NCBI RefSeq assembly: GCF_964019385.1
Contig: NC_088643.1
Coordinates: 81,454,699 to 81,518,698, forward strand
DNA: 64,000 nt
Source of the DNA: Sycon ciliatum
Taxonomy: Eukaryota > Porifera > Calcarea > Leucosolenida > Sycettidae
Reading direction: 5' to 3'
Positions 38,537-51,500 of this stretch are shown piece by piece; the stretch's first letter is position 1; each line of letters begins with the position of its first letter. Both the position numbers and the translations under genes were made by a program. The notes beneath the pieces were generated by a model that did no database searches, was not told the DNA's origin, and saw only the letters and a list, made by a program, of their open reading frames with translations.

Positions 38537-41500
38537 ATGATATCGCCAGAGGAAGACGATGTGGCTTTCTCGACAAAATCTACCGATCAATGGGAGCGCA
38601 TCGAAGCTCGACGGCGGCGCATTGCTGCGCGGCTGGAAGAAGCAAAGAAGTGAGTTCTGCAATTATCAGTATACTTGTACATGTACATGTAGATGAGTTC
38701 ACTTCCAAGTAGTCTATTGATTAGAATTAGAGAGCGTATTAACGATTTTTCATACACTGATGTGAAATATAGTGTATTCTCAGTATTGAGTAAAAGATTC
38801 ACACAATACCATGTGAGACAATACGACAATACATATACGAATACTAGCAGTGGCGGTGGTGACCGTCAAGTCCAGAATCGTCCTCATAATCAGTACTGAG
38901 TAGAGGTCACTGTGCCGTGTACTGCAACGCAGCACGTGCACGCCACAGTTGTCACCTATTACTTGAAGCTGGACCCCAGGACGTTTCTGGATACTAATAG
39001 CAGCTACTGCATATACCAGTACCTCATACCCCCCCCCCCCCCAAGTACCTCATACCCCCCCCCCCAAGTACCTTATACCCCCCCCCCCCAGTACCTCATA
39101 TCAGTACCTCATCATGACCAGTACCTCATACTAGTAGCTCATAGCAGTACCTCGGAGTCAGACTTGCTTAGTGGCGAATAGTAGCACTGCACTGCTGCCT
39201 GCTTCATTGATTACACACGCACAAGGAGGTGATGAGCGATACACGTAAATACCGTGGCAGTCTACTGATACTGTCGCGAAGTCACGCACTCCGTCCTAGT
39301 ATAGTAAATTATTATTTGGTGCAGCTTTAGCGCTATGTGGTTTATTATTTCCTTTTTCTTAATTTCGTATTTAGCGCTTTTGGGCGTCATTATTTTCTTC
39401 TCATTATTTCGCACCAAGTTATTATTTGTGGTATTCTCCAGCTTCTGTTTGTTTTGCAGTTGTTCTTGTGCAACCCCCCCCCCCCCACACACACACACAC
39501 ATTTTTCGATGCCTAGTTGCAACGCTGACGCCGAGACCTCTGGTCGGTTGAGTTGCTCCCAGCACATCAGCACGTCGTCCCTACATCCCCTATGTTTTGT
39601 CCTTTTCCTCGTTTCTTTTTGTTCTCCACCTGTTTTCCAGTAGGGATGTGTCAATAGTAAAAAAAAAAAAAAAAAAGTATATTCGCGGGATCCGCGTCGG
39701 CATCGTTTGAATGTTCAGAAACACACAAACTAGCCTTCGCACCCGCATGCCACCACTATGCCTGTTCACCTTAGTGGCGAATGCAGACCTCACTCCGTGC
39801 TGGGGCCAAAATTGCACGACTTGTCGGAAGTGCGAAGACGTGCAGACTCTGTATATATCGTACATGTTGCCTGACACACAAGAAGAGTGCGTTGCGTATT
39901 GCAAGTGTGCGCGACTTCTAAGTGCTTGACTCATCACAAGTCGACACTTTTCACCTAGTCAGTCCTTGCTACAGCCCTACAGTCCGGAGAGAGCAACGAG
40001 CCTCCTCTAGATCCCCTGGGCTCAGTGCATTCAACCGCAGCTACTGAAGGTGGGCACAGGACATGTACATGTAGGACTGCCACTCTCAGATTGAAGAAAC
40101 CAGTACAGTACTATCTATTGTGCAGTTTATAATATACATTTCAGTCCTGCATTGTGCGATCGGTTTCAAAGGGAACTAAAGGAAAACCATGCGGTCACAA
40201 GGTATTCATCCAGGCTTGTAAATCCCAGGTGTGTTAGAATTGGCCCGGCACATTTGTAGTTTTTTAATTTGTACATTTGTAGCAAAGATGCAATGTTTGG
40301 CCTTTTTGACAGGGCCAACAGACTGACAAATATCAGCTCACCTACTGTATGCAGTCAGAGTCATAATTTTCACATCAGCACGTCATTGCAACTTGTTTTT
40401 CTTGTGCTTATCAGAGTGGTGCAAGGTAGGCGCGAGCTGAACGAAGACGACCTGAGGGCGCTCCGTGAGAAGAACAGAAAGAGTGTGCAACAGAAGATCG
40501 CCTCACGACTGGTATGTCCTTGCGAATGCGCCTTTGTGAATGCATGCACATCTCCACGTCAGTGATGCAGAGGTGGAATCCCTGCCATCCAAGACTAAGA
40601 TTAAGAGATAGGTAACATTTCACTTGTTTTTGCACCTTTAAGCAACTACAAGCAAAGGCGGGAGATAAAGACTTTAAATAAGCAGGGTGTAATGGCTTGA
40701 TTGTTTCAATTCTTACACATCTCACTGGTCTGAAAACATCTGATCTCAGTCATAGCCTGGTTCTGAACCGTAGGCAGGTTTCAAGACCATATCTAGTACT
40801 CGTACATAGTGAGTCTTGCATGTGGTCACTTTGAAAGTCAAGTCACCATCATGGCTTGCCGGAATGTACAGTTACTTATTGTGCTGGTATCTTTGCCATT
40901 TGCTACTCGAATCCATGACACATTTGCTACTCGAATCCATGACACTCGTTTGACCTGCAGCGTCTTTACAAGCTGAAGAAAGATGGAATGGATATGTCGG
41001 AGAACGTGCGGGTGGCGTTCACCGCACGGGAGCTGCAGCGCCGTGGAGACGAGACTGACAACTTAAAAGCGCGGTCAGTGAAGAACAGTCACCCGTGTGC
41101 GATGTAGCACACCACATCCCTAGAACTGGACAGAACACACAGTCCTGGACAAAGTCACGCAGTCCTAGTATAGGATTTTTGTATGCTGCCTTGTTAAGAC
41201 ATGTTTGCACCTTGCATGAGGCTTCAGCGAGACCAGGGCAAAGGGTGGCACATACCATGTATGTTCATGCCAGAGGTTAGTTATACAGTCCAGACTGCAT
41301 ACAGAGGTTAGTTATACAGTCCAGACTGCATACAGAGGTTAGTTATACAGTCCAGACTGCATACAGAGGTTAGTTATACAGTCCAGACTGCATACAGAGG
41401 TTAGTTATACAGTCCAGACTGCATACAGAGGTTAGTTATACAGTCCAGACTGCATACAGAGGTTAGTTATACAGTCCAGACTGCATACAGAGGTTAGTTA

Positions 41501-43183
41501 TACAGTCCAGACTGCATACAGAGGTTAGTTATACAGTCCAGACTGCATACAGAGGTTAGTTATACAGTCCAGACTGCATACAGAGGTTAGTTATACAGTC
41601 CAGACTGCATACAGAGGTTAGCTATACAGTCCAGACTGCATACAGACTGTACAGTAGAACTAAAACCTGTAACTAAAGACCACCGTGACTAGCAACCAGC
41701 CTGTTACTACAGACCACTTTGCCAGACACGGACGGTCTCACATTCATGTATATGGTTGTGCGGTGCTAACCTCTAACTAAGGACCACCTGCCACTAAAGA
41801 CCGCTTTATCTGGCCCCAAGGGGTGGTCGTTAGTCACAGGTTTCAATGTACCTGCACTTGGCCACACAGGTATTGCGTTGATGTATGCGTGCAAAGTAAT
41901 AACGATTATAGTACATGTATGTCAGTGCGTCAGTTTGTTGACTCTTGTATGCGCATGCTTAGCAATTTTGCGTGTGTGTGTGCATTTTGTGTGTGTGTGT
42001 GGGGGGGGGGGGGGGGCATGCACATATTCATTTTACTGCTTTCTACATGGCTGTACTTCTTCTCTCCATTGCATTCCACAGAAACGAGAAGATCGATTCG
42101 GAGCAGATCGCATCTTTTGAACGCATATTCGAGGTACATGCAGGGCCGCAAACGCAAACACCTTGTCACCCACGTCAGGACAATGTATAGTACCACGTAG
42201 CTGCTCGTGCAAGGGGAGAGTGATAATAATAAGTTGCAAAGCACCTGGCATGATGGATACTGTCCTGTCTCCCCAGCAAACTAGAACTGTGCTGTGTACA
42301 TTGGGGCATGCATTATCAGTTTGATTATCACGGTCGGAGTAACCCGTTACCAATTTACTTACCATGGTAGTACATGTATAGTCATGCCTGCTGTTTGGTA
42401 GTCAGAGAGTGTGCTTCACAGCACTACCAATACTATTACAATACTGTGGATGGTGCTCTGTGGATGGTGCTCTCAGGGCTGTGCTCTGTGGACAGTGCTC
42501 TGTTGGTGGTGCTCTGTGGGTAGTGCTCTCAGGGCTATGCTCTGTGGGCAGTGCTCTGTGGACAGTGCTCTGTGGGCAGTGCTCTGTGGGCAGTGCTCTG
42601 TGGACAGTGCTCTGTGGGCAGTGCTCTGTGGACAGTGCTCTGTGGATGGTGCTCTGTGGGAAGTGCTCTGTGGACAGTGCTCTGTGGGCAGTGCTCTGTT
42701 GGTGGTGCTCTGTGGGTGGTGCTCTGTGGGCAGTGCTCTGTGGACAGTGCTCTGTGGATGGTGCTCTGTGGTAAGTGCTCTGTGGACAGTGCTCTGTGGG
42801 CAGTGCTCTGTGGACAGTGCTCTGTGGGTGGTGATTTTCTGCTTCATTTCTTTGTAAAGAATGCATGCTGGGCTGGAATGTTTTTGTGCTAACAGGTCAC
42901 AAAGAAATGGGACGTTGCAAAGACAAAGGTCTTGGCGCAAGAGCTACAGGATGTGAGTCGGCCTGTTCGTTGCGCTCTCTGCACATGTTCATCTTAACCC
43001 GGACATTGGCCTCTAACCCGGTTATTGGTCTATTACCATGGTACTCTAGAGAAGTACTCAGTCAAGCAGGTTTCACATCATGACCAAGCATACCCCTCTT
43101 ACCAATATTTCCACCGAACAGAACACGACGCACTGTAGCCATTCATTTGTACAGCACATGATAATAAATCACAAACACACAAA

Positions 43184-43267
<84 letters not shown>

Positions 43268-43274
43268 ACACACA

Positions 43275-43319
<45 letters not shown>

Positions 43320-45482
43320 ACGTACGCACGCACACGTTCAGAATTTCGGGTAACGTCAATTCTGGGATGCTCATTGCCTCATGATCCCATCTCTACGGAA
43401 TGCAGCTCCTGGTGCAGCAGAAACAACAGTGCGATGCAATCATGGAGGAAAAGGAGAAGCTCATTGGCGACTTCCAACAGGTAAGCAACTGCAGTACCGT
43501 TTGTCGAGATGATCACCGTAGGTTGTCATCATGTTGATGCAGGTACACCACTCATACCTAGCTTATCCGGGCGGTCTGGGTCTGGGTAACTCCGAATCAC
43601 ATACATTTTGATAGGGAAAGGCCACAGATATGGGATATGACGTCACTATTTCCGCGAAAGTGACAAAAGAGTAGTATTCTCTGAAACTTGCCCAAAGGGT
43701 GCCCGGTAGACCAAAGTGCCTGTAACTAGTTACTTCGGGGTCCGGATTTATTTTATTTATTTATTTATTTCTGCACCTCGTGGCATGTCAAGACAGCCAA
43801 TTGAACTGAGGAGAGGGTGAGACCAACCACGGAAGAAGAGAAAAAAAAGAAAATTAAGAGCACGTACACAAAGTGGGAAGGGATTAGCAACTTACAAAGC
43901 AATGGGATGCTCAGCGAGCTATGCAGCGGAAGTGGTGACTGTGACTTTGTTTACTGGGAGATACTGAAGTGCTGTCTGACGAGGGTACGGAATTTGGGCA
44001 TATCTGGAGCTTGTCTAATACTGGGAGGCAGTTGGAGCCACGTGGAGTAGGAGGAAAAGAAAGGGGAATTTACGAATAGGGTAGACCTAGCTAGGGGGAG
44101 ACGAACGCAGCTTCGGGTGGTGCCACCTGAATTGAACCAATTAAGGGACTGTAAATGAGCAGGGTGCTGGTCAAGGAAAATTGAATGCGCCAGGGTGCAC
44201 TTGGAAGCATCAAGGTAATGTTGCAGAGTGGTAGTGGATGCAGCAGCATACAAGTCTAGATTTGAGGTATAACGATCAGTACGGAATATGATTCGCAGTA
44301 TACGGCGATGGAGAACTTCTAATTTACCTATGTGGGTTTTGTTAATGGTGGACCAGGCAGGGAAGCCGTACGTGAAGAGGGGAAGAATGTATGATTTATA
44401 AAAATTAATCCGGCAATTTTTGGGCAAATGGGACAAGTGACTTGACATTATGCCGACAGATCGGCATACTTTGGACGACACATGATCAGCATGGTGAGAC
44501 CAGGAGAGGGCGGAATCTATGACAATGCCAAGGTGTTTATGGTGGGGCGCTACAGAGATAGGGTGACCGGGATCATCGGGAAAGTGGAAGATGGGCACTG
44601 GATCTGTGGGAGGGGGAAACAGGAGGAGCTCGGTTTTGGTCACATTTGGCTTTTAAGGTACCAAGTGCTCATCCAGTGAACAATGTCGTTGATACAGGTC
44701 TGAACTTTGGGGTACAGGGTGGCGTGAGATGGGGAGGAAGCAAGGACAGTGGTATCATCTGCAAACAAAGAAATATTGGGAATTGAATAGGGGAGGTCAT
44801 TAACGTATGTGAGGAAGAGCAGGGGACCTAAAATGGAGCCCTGGGGCACTCCGGATGTCACAGACTCGGGGTCAGATAAGGTTCCATTTACTGTGACGCA
44901 CTGATTTCGGTCCAAGAGGTAGCTAGTTATCCAGGCGAGTAGGGAGCCTGGATACTATGATGAGTGTAGTGAGCGAGCTACTACAGTAAGATCGGGCGCC
45001 GAAGAACGCAGGGGCTCGAGCGCACCCTAGGAAAGTTCTTAAATTTTTGATTCTAGCCAGACCGTTCTTATTCACACGCGCGCGGCGAGTCAAGTGACGC
45101 CATGACGTTTGTCATGTACATGTACATGTACATGTACATGTACATGTACATGTAGTGCAATGTAGTACTTCTAAACTAGTGGGTGTAAGGGTGGCCACAT
45201 CATGCGAATTATTTTGTCCAAAATTGAAATTCAAAAAGCGAAAAAAACGGTCAAAATGTTTTAAGAAAATTCAAAAAATCCCCCAAAATGCAGAAAAAAT
45301 TCGATCCGTTGCCATGGTTTTTACAGTACTCGTACCCAATAGTTCCAAAAAAACAAAAAATCCACAAACTGCTTATCATGTGTGTCTGTGTGCTTCCAAA
45401 TTCGGGGATGGGTGTCAAAAGGTCGAAGGTCAAAGGTGTGTGTGTTTGAAAGTACTGTTTTCACATGTCAAACTTGGTAATA

Positions 45483-45547
<65 letters not shown>

Positions 45548-48500
45548 TTTATTTTATTTACCATCGGATGCCTCAACAGTGATACACACAACTCTTAAGA
45601 GGGCCGATAACGGGATAAGTGGAAAGGAAAGGAAAAGAAAAGAAAAAATAGGAAAAAATTGGAATTCAGACATCAAGCAGTACAGTAATCAAACACCAAA
45701 TATATTGAGCAGCACATGTACTCTCCTGATGTGACATCACTGTCGTTCTCCAAAAACGGCCAAAATTCAATCCTGATGGGGACAAAATTCCAAAAAAATT
45801 CAAAGTGCGAAAATCCAACCAAAATTCAAAAATAATTGAAAACATTTTATGGACAAGCCTACAGTCCATTCAGAAAAAAATGAACTTCTAGCTTTTGGCC
45901 ATAAATGGGTCAAACGTTGAGTTTTTTTAGAATTTTTTTCTGCAATCCCATATGGAATCCTCTTCCAATTATGTTTCTGAAGTTTTTTTGTCCAAAAAGC
46001 AAGCCATAGCAAGAATAGGATTTCGGCCAGGTTTTGCCCCAAAAGCACTGAATTGGGAAAAACCATCAAAATCCAGGCCGTTTGACCCCGCCTGCAACAG
46101 TGCATTCTGCGGTTCGAACCCCAGTTCAGGCACCCTTTTTGGACCCTTTTTCAAATTTCAAAGTTCGCAGCACTGCACTGTGTACGATGAAATCACGAAA
46201 AATCGCCAAATACGGGAGCTCGCCAGAGCCAGGACCCATCTTTTTATAAATGGACTGTAAGTGGGTGTCGTAAATGGGAATGACTGTACATGTAGCAGTT
46301 ACTGTTTACACGTGTACATGACATGTACTCACCTGTAATACTGTGCATGTGTGTTATGTCCCCTTGCGGACTAACATTCCATTACACTCATGCATTCTCA
46401 CTGACACACACAAACAGTTACACTAGCTTTTGGAAGACATTCCTCTTGGTCAAGTAAAATAACAACAACAACCATATGCGAGCATGCGCAGTCAGTAGCA
46501 AACGGTGTAGTAGATATATAATGACTAACTTGCATACACAACAACTGCCCCCTTTCAAGAATGTTCCAGGGAATATTCTACCACAATTAAATACCTCAAA
46601 AATCGTTGAAGAAACACATAAAATAAGTTCATCAATCCACCGTACGTGAATTCTTAAACTTTGACACAGCACTACAATAACATAATCTGACGCAGGAATC
46701 CGTCAGTCAATATTAGCAATACCAAGGATCTTGCACACTATTGTACATGGTAATAATTACTAGTTCGCTAAACAGTCCAGCAATGACATCAGGGAACGGC
46801 TCAAAGCTGTTCAATCAGTCTATCCGGACGAACACTACGCCGAGACGAACGTCTAACAGTGGTTTCACAGGGAGTATTCTCGACCTGTGGTAAACCAACT
46901 TCAGGAGCAGACTGCTCACAAGGAGGATCCGCCTCAACTTGTACAGTAGCAGACTGTGGCGAGACGCTAGCCGGAAAATCACTGGACAGTGACGACTCTC
47001 CTACGTCTGACAGCACTGGTGACGGTGACGTCTGATCGATTGTATCCAACAGTGGTTCTGGCAGCGATGCACTCAAGCTTGCCGGAACTGACCGTAGACG
47101 CAACTGATCTCGGTGACGCTTCCACAACACATCACCCACTTGTACTTCATAGTTGTAGTCACTGAGGACACGCACAATTCGTCCCGGGACCCAACGATTA
47201 CCTTTGCCGAAATTCAGCGCAAACACAGAGTCACTCTCTGTGAACGCTGGCTTGACGCGATTGCCGTCCTCATAAGCCTTTGCTTGTTGACGTACCTGCG
47301 AGGGACGCAGAGCACTGAGCCGCGTGCGTGGCTGGCGTCCAAACATCATCTCCGCAGGTGTTCTGCCGGCATGGTTGGGTGTCGTGCGGTACGTTAGCAG
47401 AAACCTGTCGAGCCGAGCTTGCAGTGGTTCGCTCGTTGCACCCATTTCCTTCAACTTCTGCTTAAACACACCCACATAGCGCTCAGCAAGTCCATTCGTA
47501 GCCGGATGGCCTGGAGCCGTCAGGGTGTGCACAATGTCGTTGGCACGGAGGAAAGCCTTGAATTCCTCGCTCGTGAATTGGGTTCCATTATCTGAAACAA
47601 GATGCTCCGGCAGACCAAACACAGAGAACACGTGCCGCAGAGCCGCAATAGTGGTTGCAGATGTGGCATTAGACATTGCAATTACATCCAGATACTTTGT
47701 GTATGCATCCACCACAACCAGGAACATCTTGCCCATGAATGGTCCTGCAAAGTCGATATGCACCCGTTTCCAAGGACCGTTTGGCCATGACCAGGTTCCC
47801 GACTTGGCAGGTGGACATTTCGCACTTTCTTGGCATTGAGCACATGCCTTGATTAACATTTCAATCTCTTGATCCACGTTTGGCCACCATAAGTACCGTC
47901 GTGCCATTTGCTTGGTTTTGACCATGCCAAAGTGCTCCGTGTGCAAATCACGTAGCAATACCATTCTTAGTGATTTGGGTATGACAACTCGTTGTCCCCA
48001 CAATAGGATACCATCTTCCGCAGACAGCTCATCCCTCTTATTGTGGTAAGACCGAAACGATTGGGGTACTGAGCTAGGCCAACCATTCACCACATAGTAG
48101 AGCACCTTAGATAGCTCAGGGTCACGAGCTGTTTCCGATTTCACTACGTCTGCTTTGATTATCGTATCTTCCTCCACTAGCAAGACACGAACCGTAACCA
48201 TTTCCTCTGCAGACGGACTGATATTCTCACATGGTTGCCTAGACAGGAAATCCGCGTAGACATTTTCCTTGCCTGGCAAATACTTGATCTCATAATCATA
48301 GCCAGCTAGCATTAGTGCCCATTTCTTGATGCGAGCTGATGCAATTGTAGGAACTGGTTCGTTGTTTCCCAGTAACTTCAATAGTGGTTGATGGTCGGTT
48401 TGAAGCGTGAAGTGGCGCCCTAGCAAGTATTTCTGGAACTTCGTAACACCGAAAACCACAGCTACGGCTTCCCGTTCGATTTGTGCATAACGCGATTCAG

Positions 48501-51500
48501 CCGGTGTCAATTTCCTTGACACGTAAGCAACCGGCAAAACATCACCATTCGTTTGCCTTTGCAATAGTACGGCACCTAGACCCATTGGAGAAGCGTCCAC
48601 CTGGAGTGTGACTGGCTTCTTGACATCGTAGTGTGCTAATAGCGTATGCTCACACATTGCATCTTTCAAGGCCTGGAATGCATCTTCCTCTGCCTTGCTC
48701 CATTGCCATTTCATTTCTTTCCTGAGCAGGTTGTACAGTGGTGCAGCAATCTCTGCGAACCGAGGTACAAATTTCCGTTGAAAATTGGCCGCACCCAGAA
48801 AAGAGTACAATTCATTCACGTTGTTAGGCGGCTTTGCGACTTTCAAGGCGTTCACTCGATCAGGCGAGGGTGCGATTCCCTGCGCGGTTACCTGATGACC
48901 GAGGTACGTTAGCTTATCCGCCATGTAGCTGAACTTCTTAGGATTGAGCTTGAATCCTTTCTCATTTAGGCAAGATAGCACTTGATCCACATTTTTCTCA
49001 TGGATCTCCTCATCACGACCAGTACACAACACATCGTCGATGTAGCCCCCGCATCCTGGCAAATCGCTAAGGGTTTCTTCCATTACCCGTTGGAAAATAG
49101 ATACGGCGCTGTGAAAACCAAAAGGGAGTCGTTTGTACTGATACAACCCCTGCATGGTATTGATCGTGGTGTACTTCCGACATTCAGGTGCTATCTCTAG
49201 CTGGTGGTAGGCTTGCGACAAATCCAGCTTCGTGAATTTAGACCCCGGGCCCAATTTGTGCAATAGCTCCTCAAGAGTGGTAGCTCTCCCGAATTGACAG
49301 TGGTACCGGCCTGGCCTTTCGGTAAACAGGGCTCTCATCAGACACATGCAATTTCACCTGCACGCCTTTCACCTTTCCCACTTCTGAGGTGTCGAACAAC
49401 CCTGGGTATTTCTCAATGAATTTAGCGCCAGACTTTTCGACCTGGTGCACTTCGAAAATTGATTTCCAGGGGAGTTTGAACAAAGCCATTGCATCTCTGC
49501 CCAGAATAGATGGACGGTTTCCATTTGTAACCCTCACCAATAGTGTGTGCAATTGTGTGCCCATTCGGAACTCCATTTCCGCTTCCCCGAGACAATTAAT
49601 CACATCTCCAGAGTAGGACACAAGGTTGATACTGGATTCCATCAGGTTACTCAGCACACCATTGCATTGCAAGAAATCTGCGCTGCTGAGAATCGTGACA
49701 GCACTTCCTGTATCAATCTCCATTTGGATAGTGGTACCCATTACATCTAATGATACAGTGTACGGTAGTCGCCCCATTGCATTTACACTATACATGGTGA
49801 CATCGGGTTTACTAGCACATGGAACGAACTCACCAATTTCTTCCGCGATGTGATGGACGGTTTGTCCAGACTTCTTCTTGCGGCAAGCTCTCTCGATGTG
49901 ACCCACCGTACCACACGCGTGACACTTCACACTCTTGAAGCGGCACTCTTCCGGTTTGTGACCAGCCTTGTCACACCGAAAACATTTCTTGTCGTGCGAC
50001 TTGAAAGTTGGAGTTGGCTTGCTCGTCGACTGGCGCGAACGAACGGCGTGGACGGACTGCGCCGTCAATTGTTCCGACTCTCTCGATGCAGTTTCATAGG
50101 CTGATGCCATCGTCACAATGTCCGCCAAACTTGAGGTCTCCTTTGCTTTCGACAATATCTCCTTCGTAACACTGATCGACTTCAACCCACTGACAAACTG
50201 GTCTCGGAGTGCCCTGTCCAAATACGCCTGAAACTTACAGTCCATGGCTGCTTGCTTTAGTCTAGCTGCATACTGTGTTGCTGACTCTCCATCCTTTTGA
50301 CAAATCCTCTGGAATCTATGAGTCGCCGCCAACACACTGACATTAGGCTTGAAGTGCTCTGAAAGCAATTCTCCGAGTTCCTCAAACGTTTTCTGCGCTG
50401 GTTTGTCCGGCAGGCAAAGACTCTTCAGAATCGAGTAGTTCTCAGCAGAGAGTTGACTGATCAGGACAGCTGCCTTTTGCGTGTCTGCCGCTCTCTCCTG
50501 GTCCGCGGTTGCCCCAGCTGCGACTTGTCCAATACTGTTGGCGATAAAATAAAACGTGAGTCTCTCTACATACTCACGAAAATCACCTTTTTCAAATATT
50601 TCAAGCTTCGATCGCGACATCTTCGTCTTTTATCTTCGTCGCCAAATTGTTATGTCCCCTTGCGGACTAACATTCCATTACACTCATGCATTCTCACTGA
50701 CACACACAAACAGTTACACTAGCTTTTGGAAGACATTCCTCTTGGTCAAGTAAAATAACAACAACAACCATATGCGAGCATGCGCAGTCAGTAGCAAACG
50801 GTGTAGTAGATATATAATGACTAACTTGCATACACAACAATGTGCTATTACTATTATTATTATTATTATTATTATTATTTTAAAACGAAGGTAAGTTATG
50901 GGTCGCAAATATCCACGCAAACACACATCCAGTCATAATAAGGCACTTGTCATAAGTATCCGAACGTTTTCGGTCCCTTCTCATCAAGGATTATACAGGG
51001 AATGGCTCAAGCTGGAAAGACTAAAACTTGCCGTTAAGTTGTGTTCCGCTTGATGCGCGCGATTGTCGTCCTCGCCGTGGTCGTCCTCCGAAATGTGCTG
51101 TCCAGTCCATCGGTGGATCTTCCTCTTCCCGTGAAGATGTGACTGCATGCCCGTCCTCCTCTGCGTGTGTAGGACACGGGCCAGCTGAGAACAGCATAAA
51201 AGATGGTGAAAGACCCACACGTAAACCACCGAAACTGACAAAGGATCTGTCGGCATCGGAAAGGGTGACGAGAAGCCAAGTGAAAATACGGACTGATGAG
51301 GACGAACATACAACGACAACGGAAGTGACAACAACAGTCAATATTCGAAAACGTGGTAGACCGCGAAAACTAACCTCAATATCGGACACCGGACAAGTTG
51401 GAGTAAGAAGCTCAATAGAAATCCGCAATGGAGGAGACGTAACGGAAAGGACACCGGGTATCGCGCACCCAACGGTTAGTGTCAAGAAACGCGGAAGGCC

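Larger units (their letters stand above)
46352..50839 (-). mobile_element. Gypsy-type LTR retrotransposon, minus orientation
   Basis: Two 192-bp LTRs at 46352-46543 and 50648-50839 read identical. On the minus strand they begin TGTTGTGTATGC and end GGGGACATAACA. ATGTG flanks both outer ends (46347-46351 and 50840-50844). Next to the 5' LTR (minus sense) is TTTGGCGACGAAGAT, complementary in its first bases to a serine-type tRNA 3' end. Before the 3' LTR is a purine run, GAAAGGGGGCAG. Protein order is gag, protease, reverse transcriptase, RNase H, integrase. The gag-protease and pol frames do not join properly. Confidence 0.93.

Noticed and set aside
39711-39929. 72-codon cysteine-containing frame in DRC1 intron 1
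   Set aside because: No signal peptide of good quality, splice evidence or family match.
41272-41646. CRISPR-like array
   Set aside because: The units are contiguous with no unique spacers, and the host is a eukaryote; it is a minisatellite.
42402-42940. 150-residue repeat proteins on both strands
   Set aside because: The 14-bp minisatellite keeps several frames open; no start context, splice sites or family similarity.
45155-45598. 147-codon lysine-rich frame
   Set aside because: A-rich low-complexity DNA running into a (TAG)n array; no family similarity.
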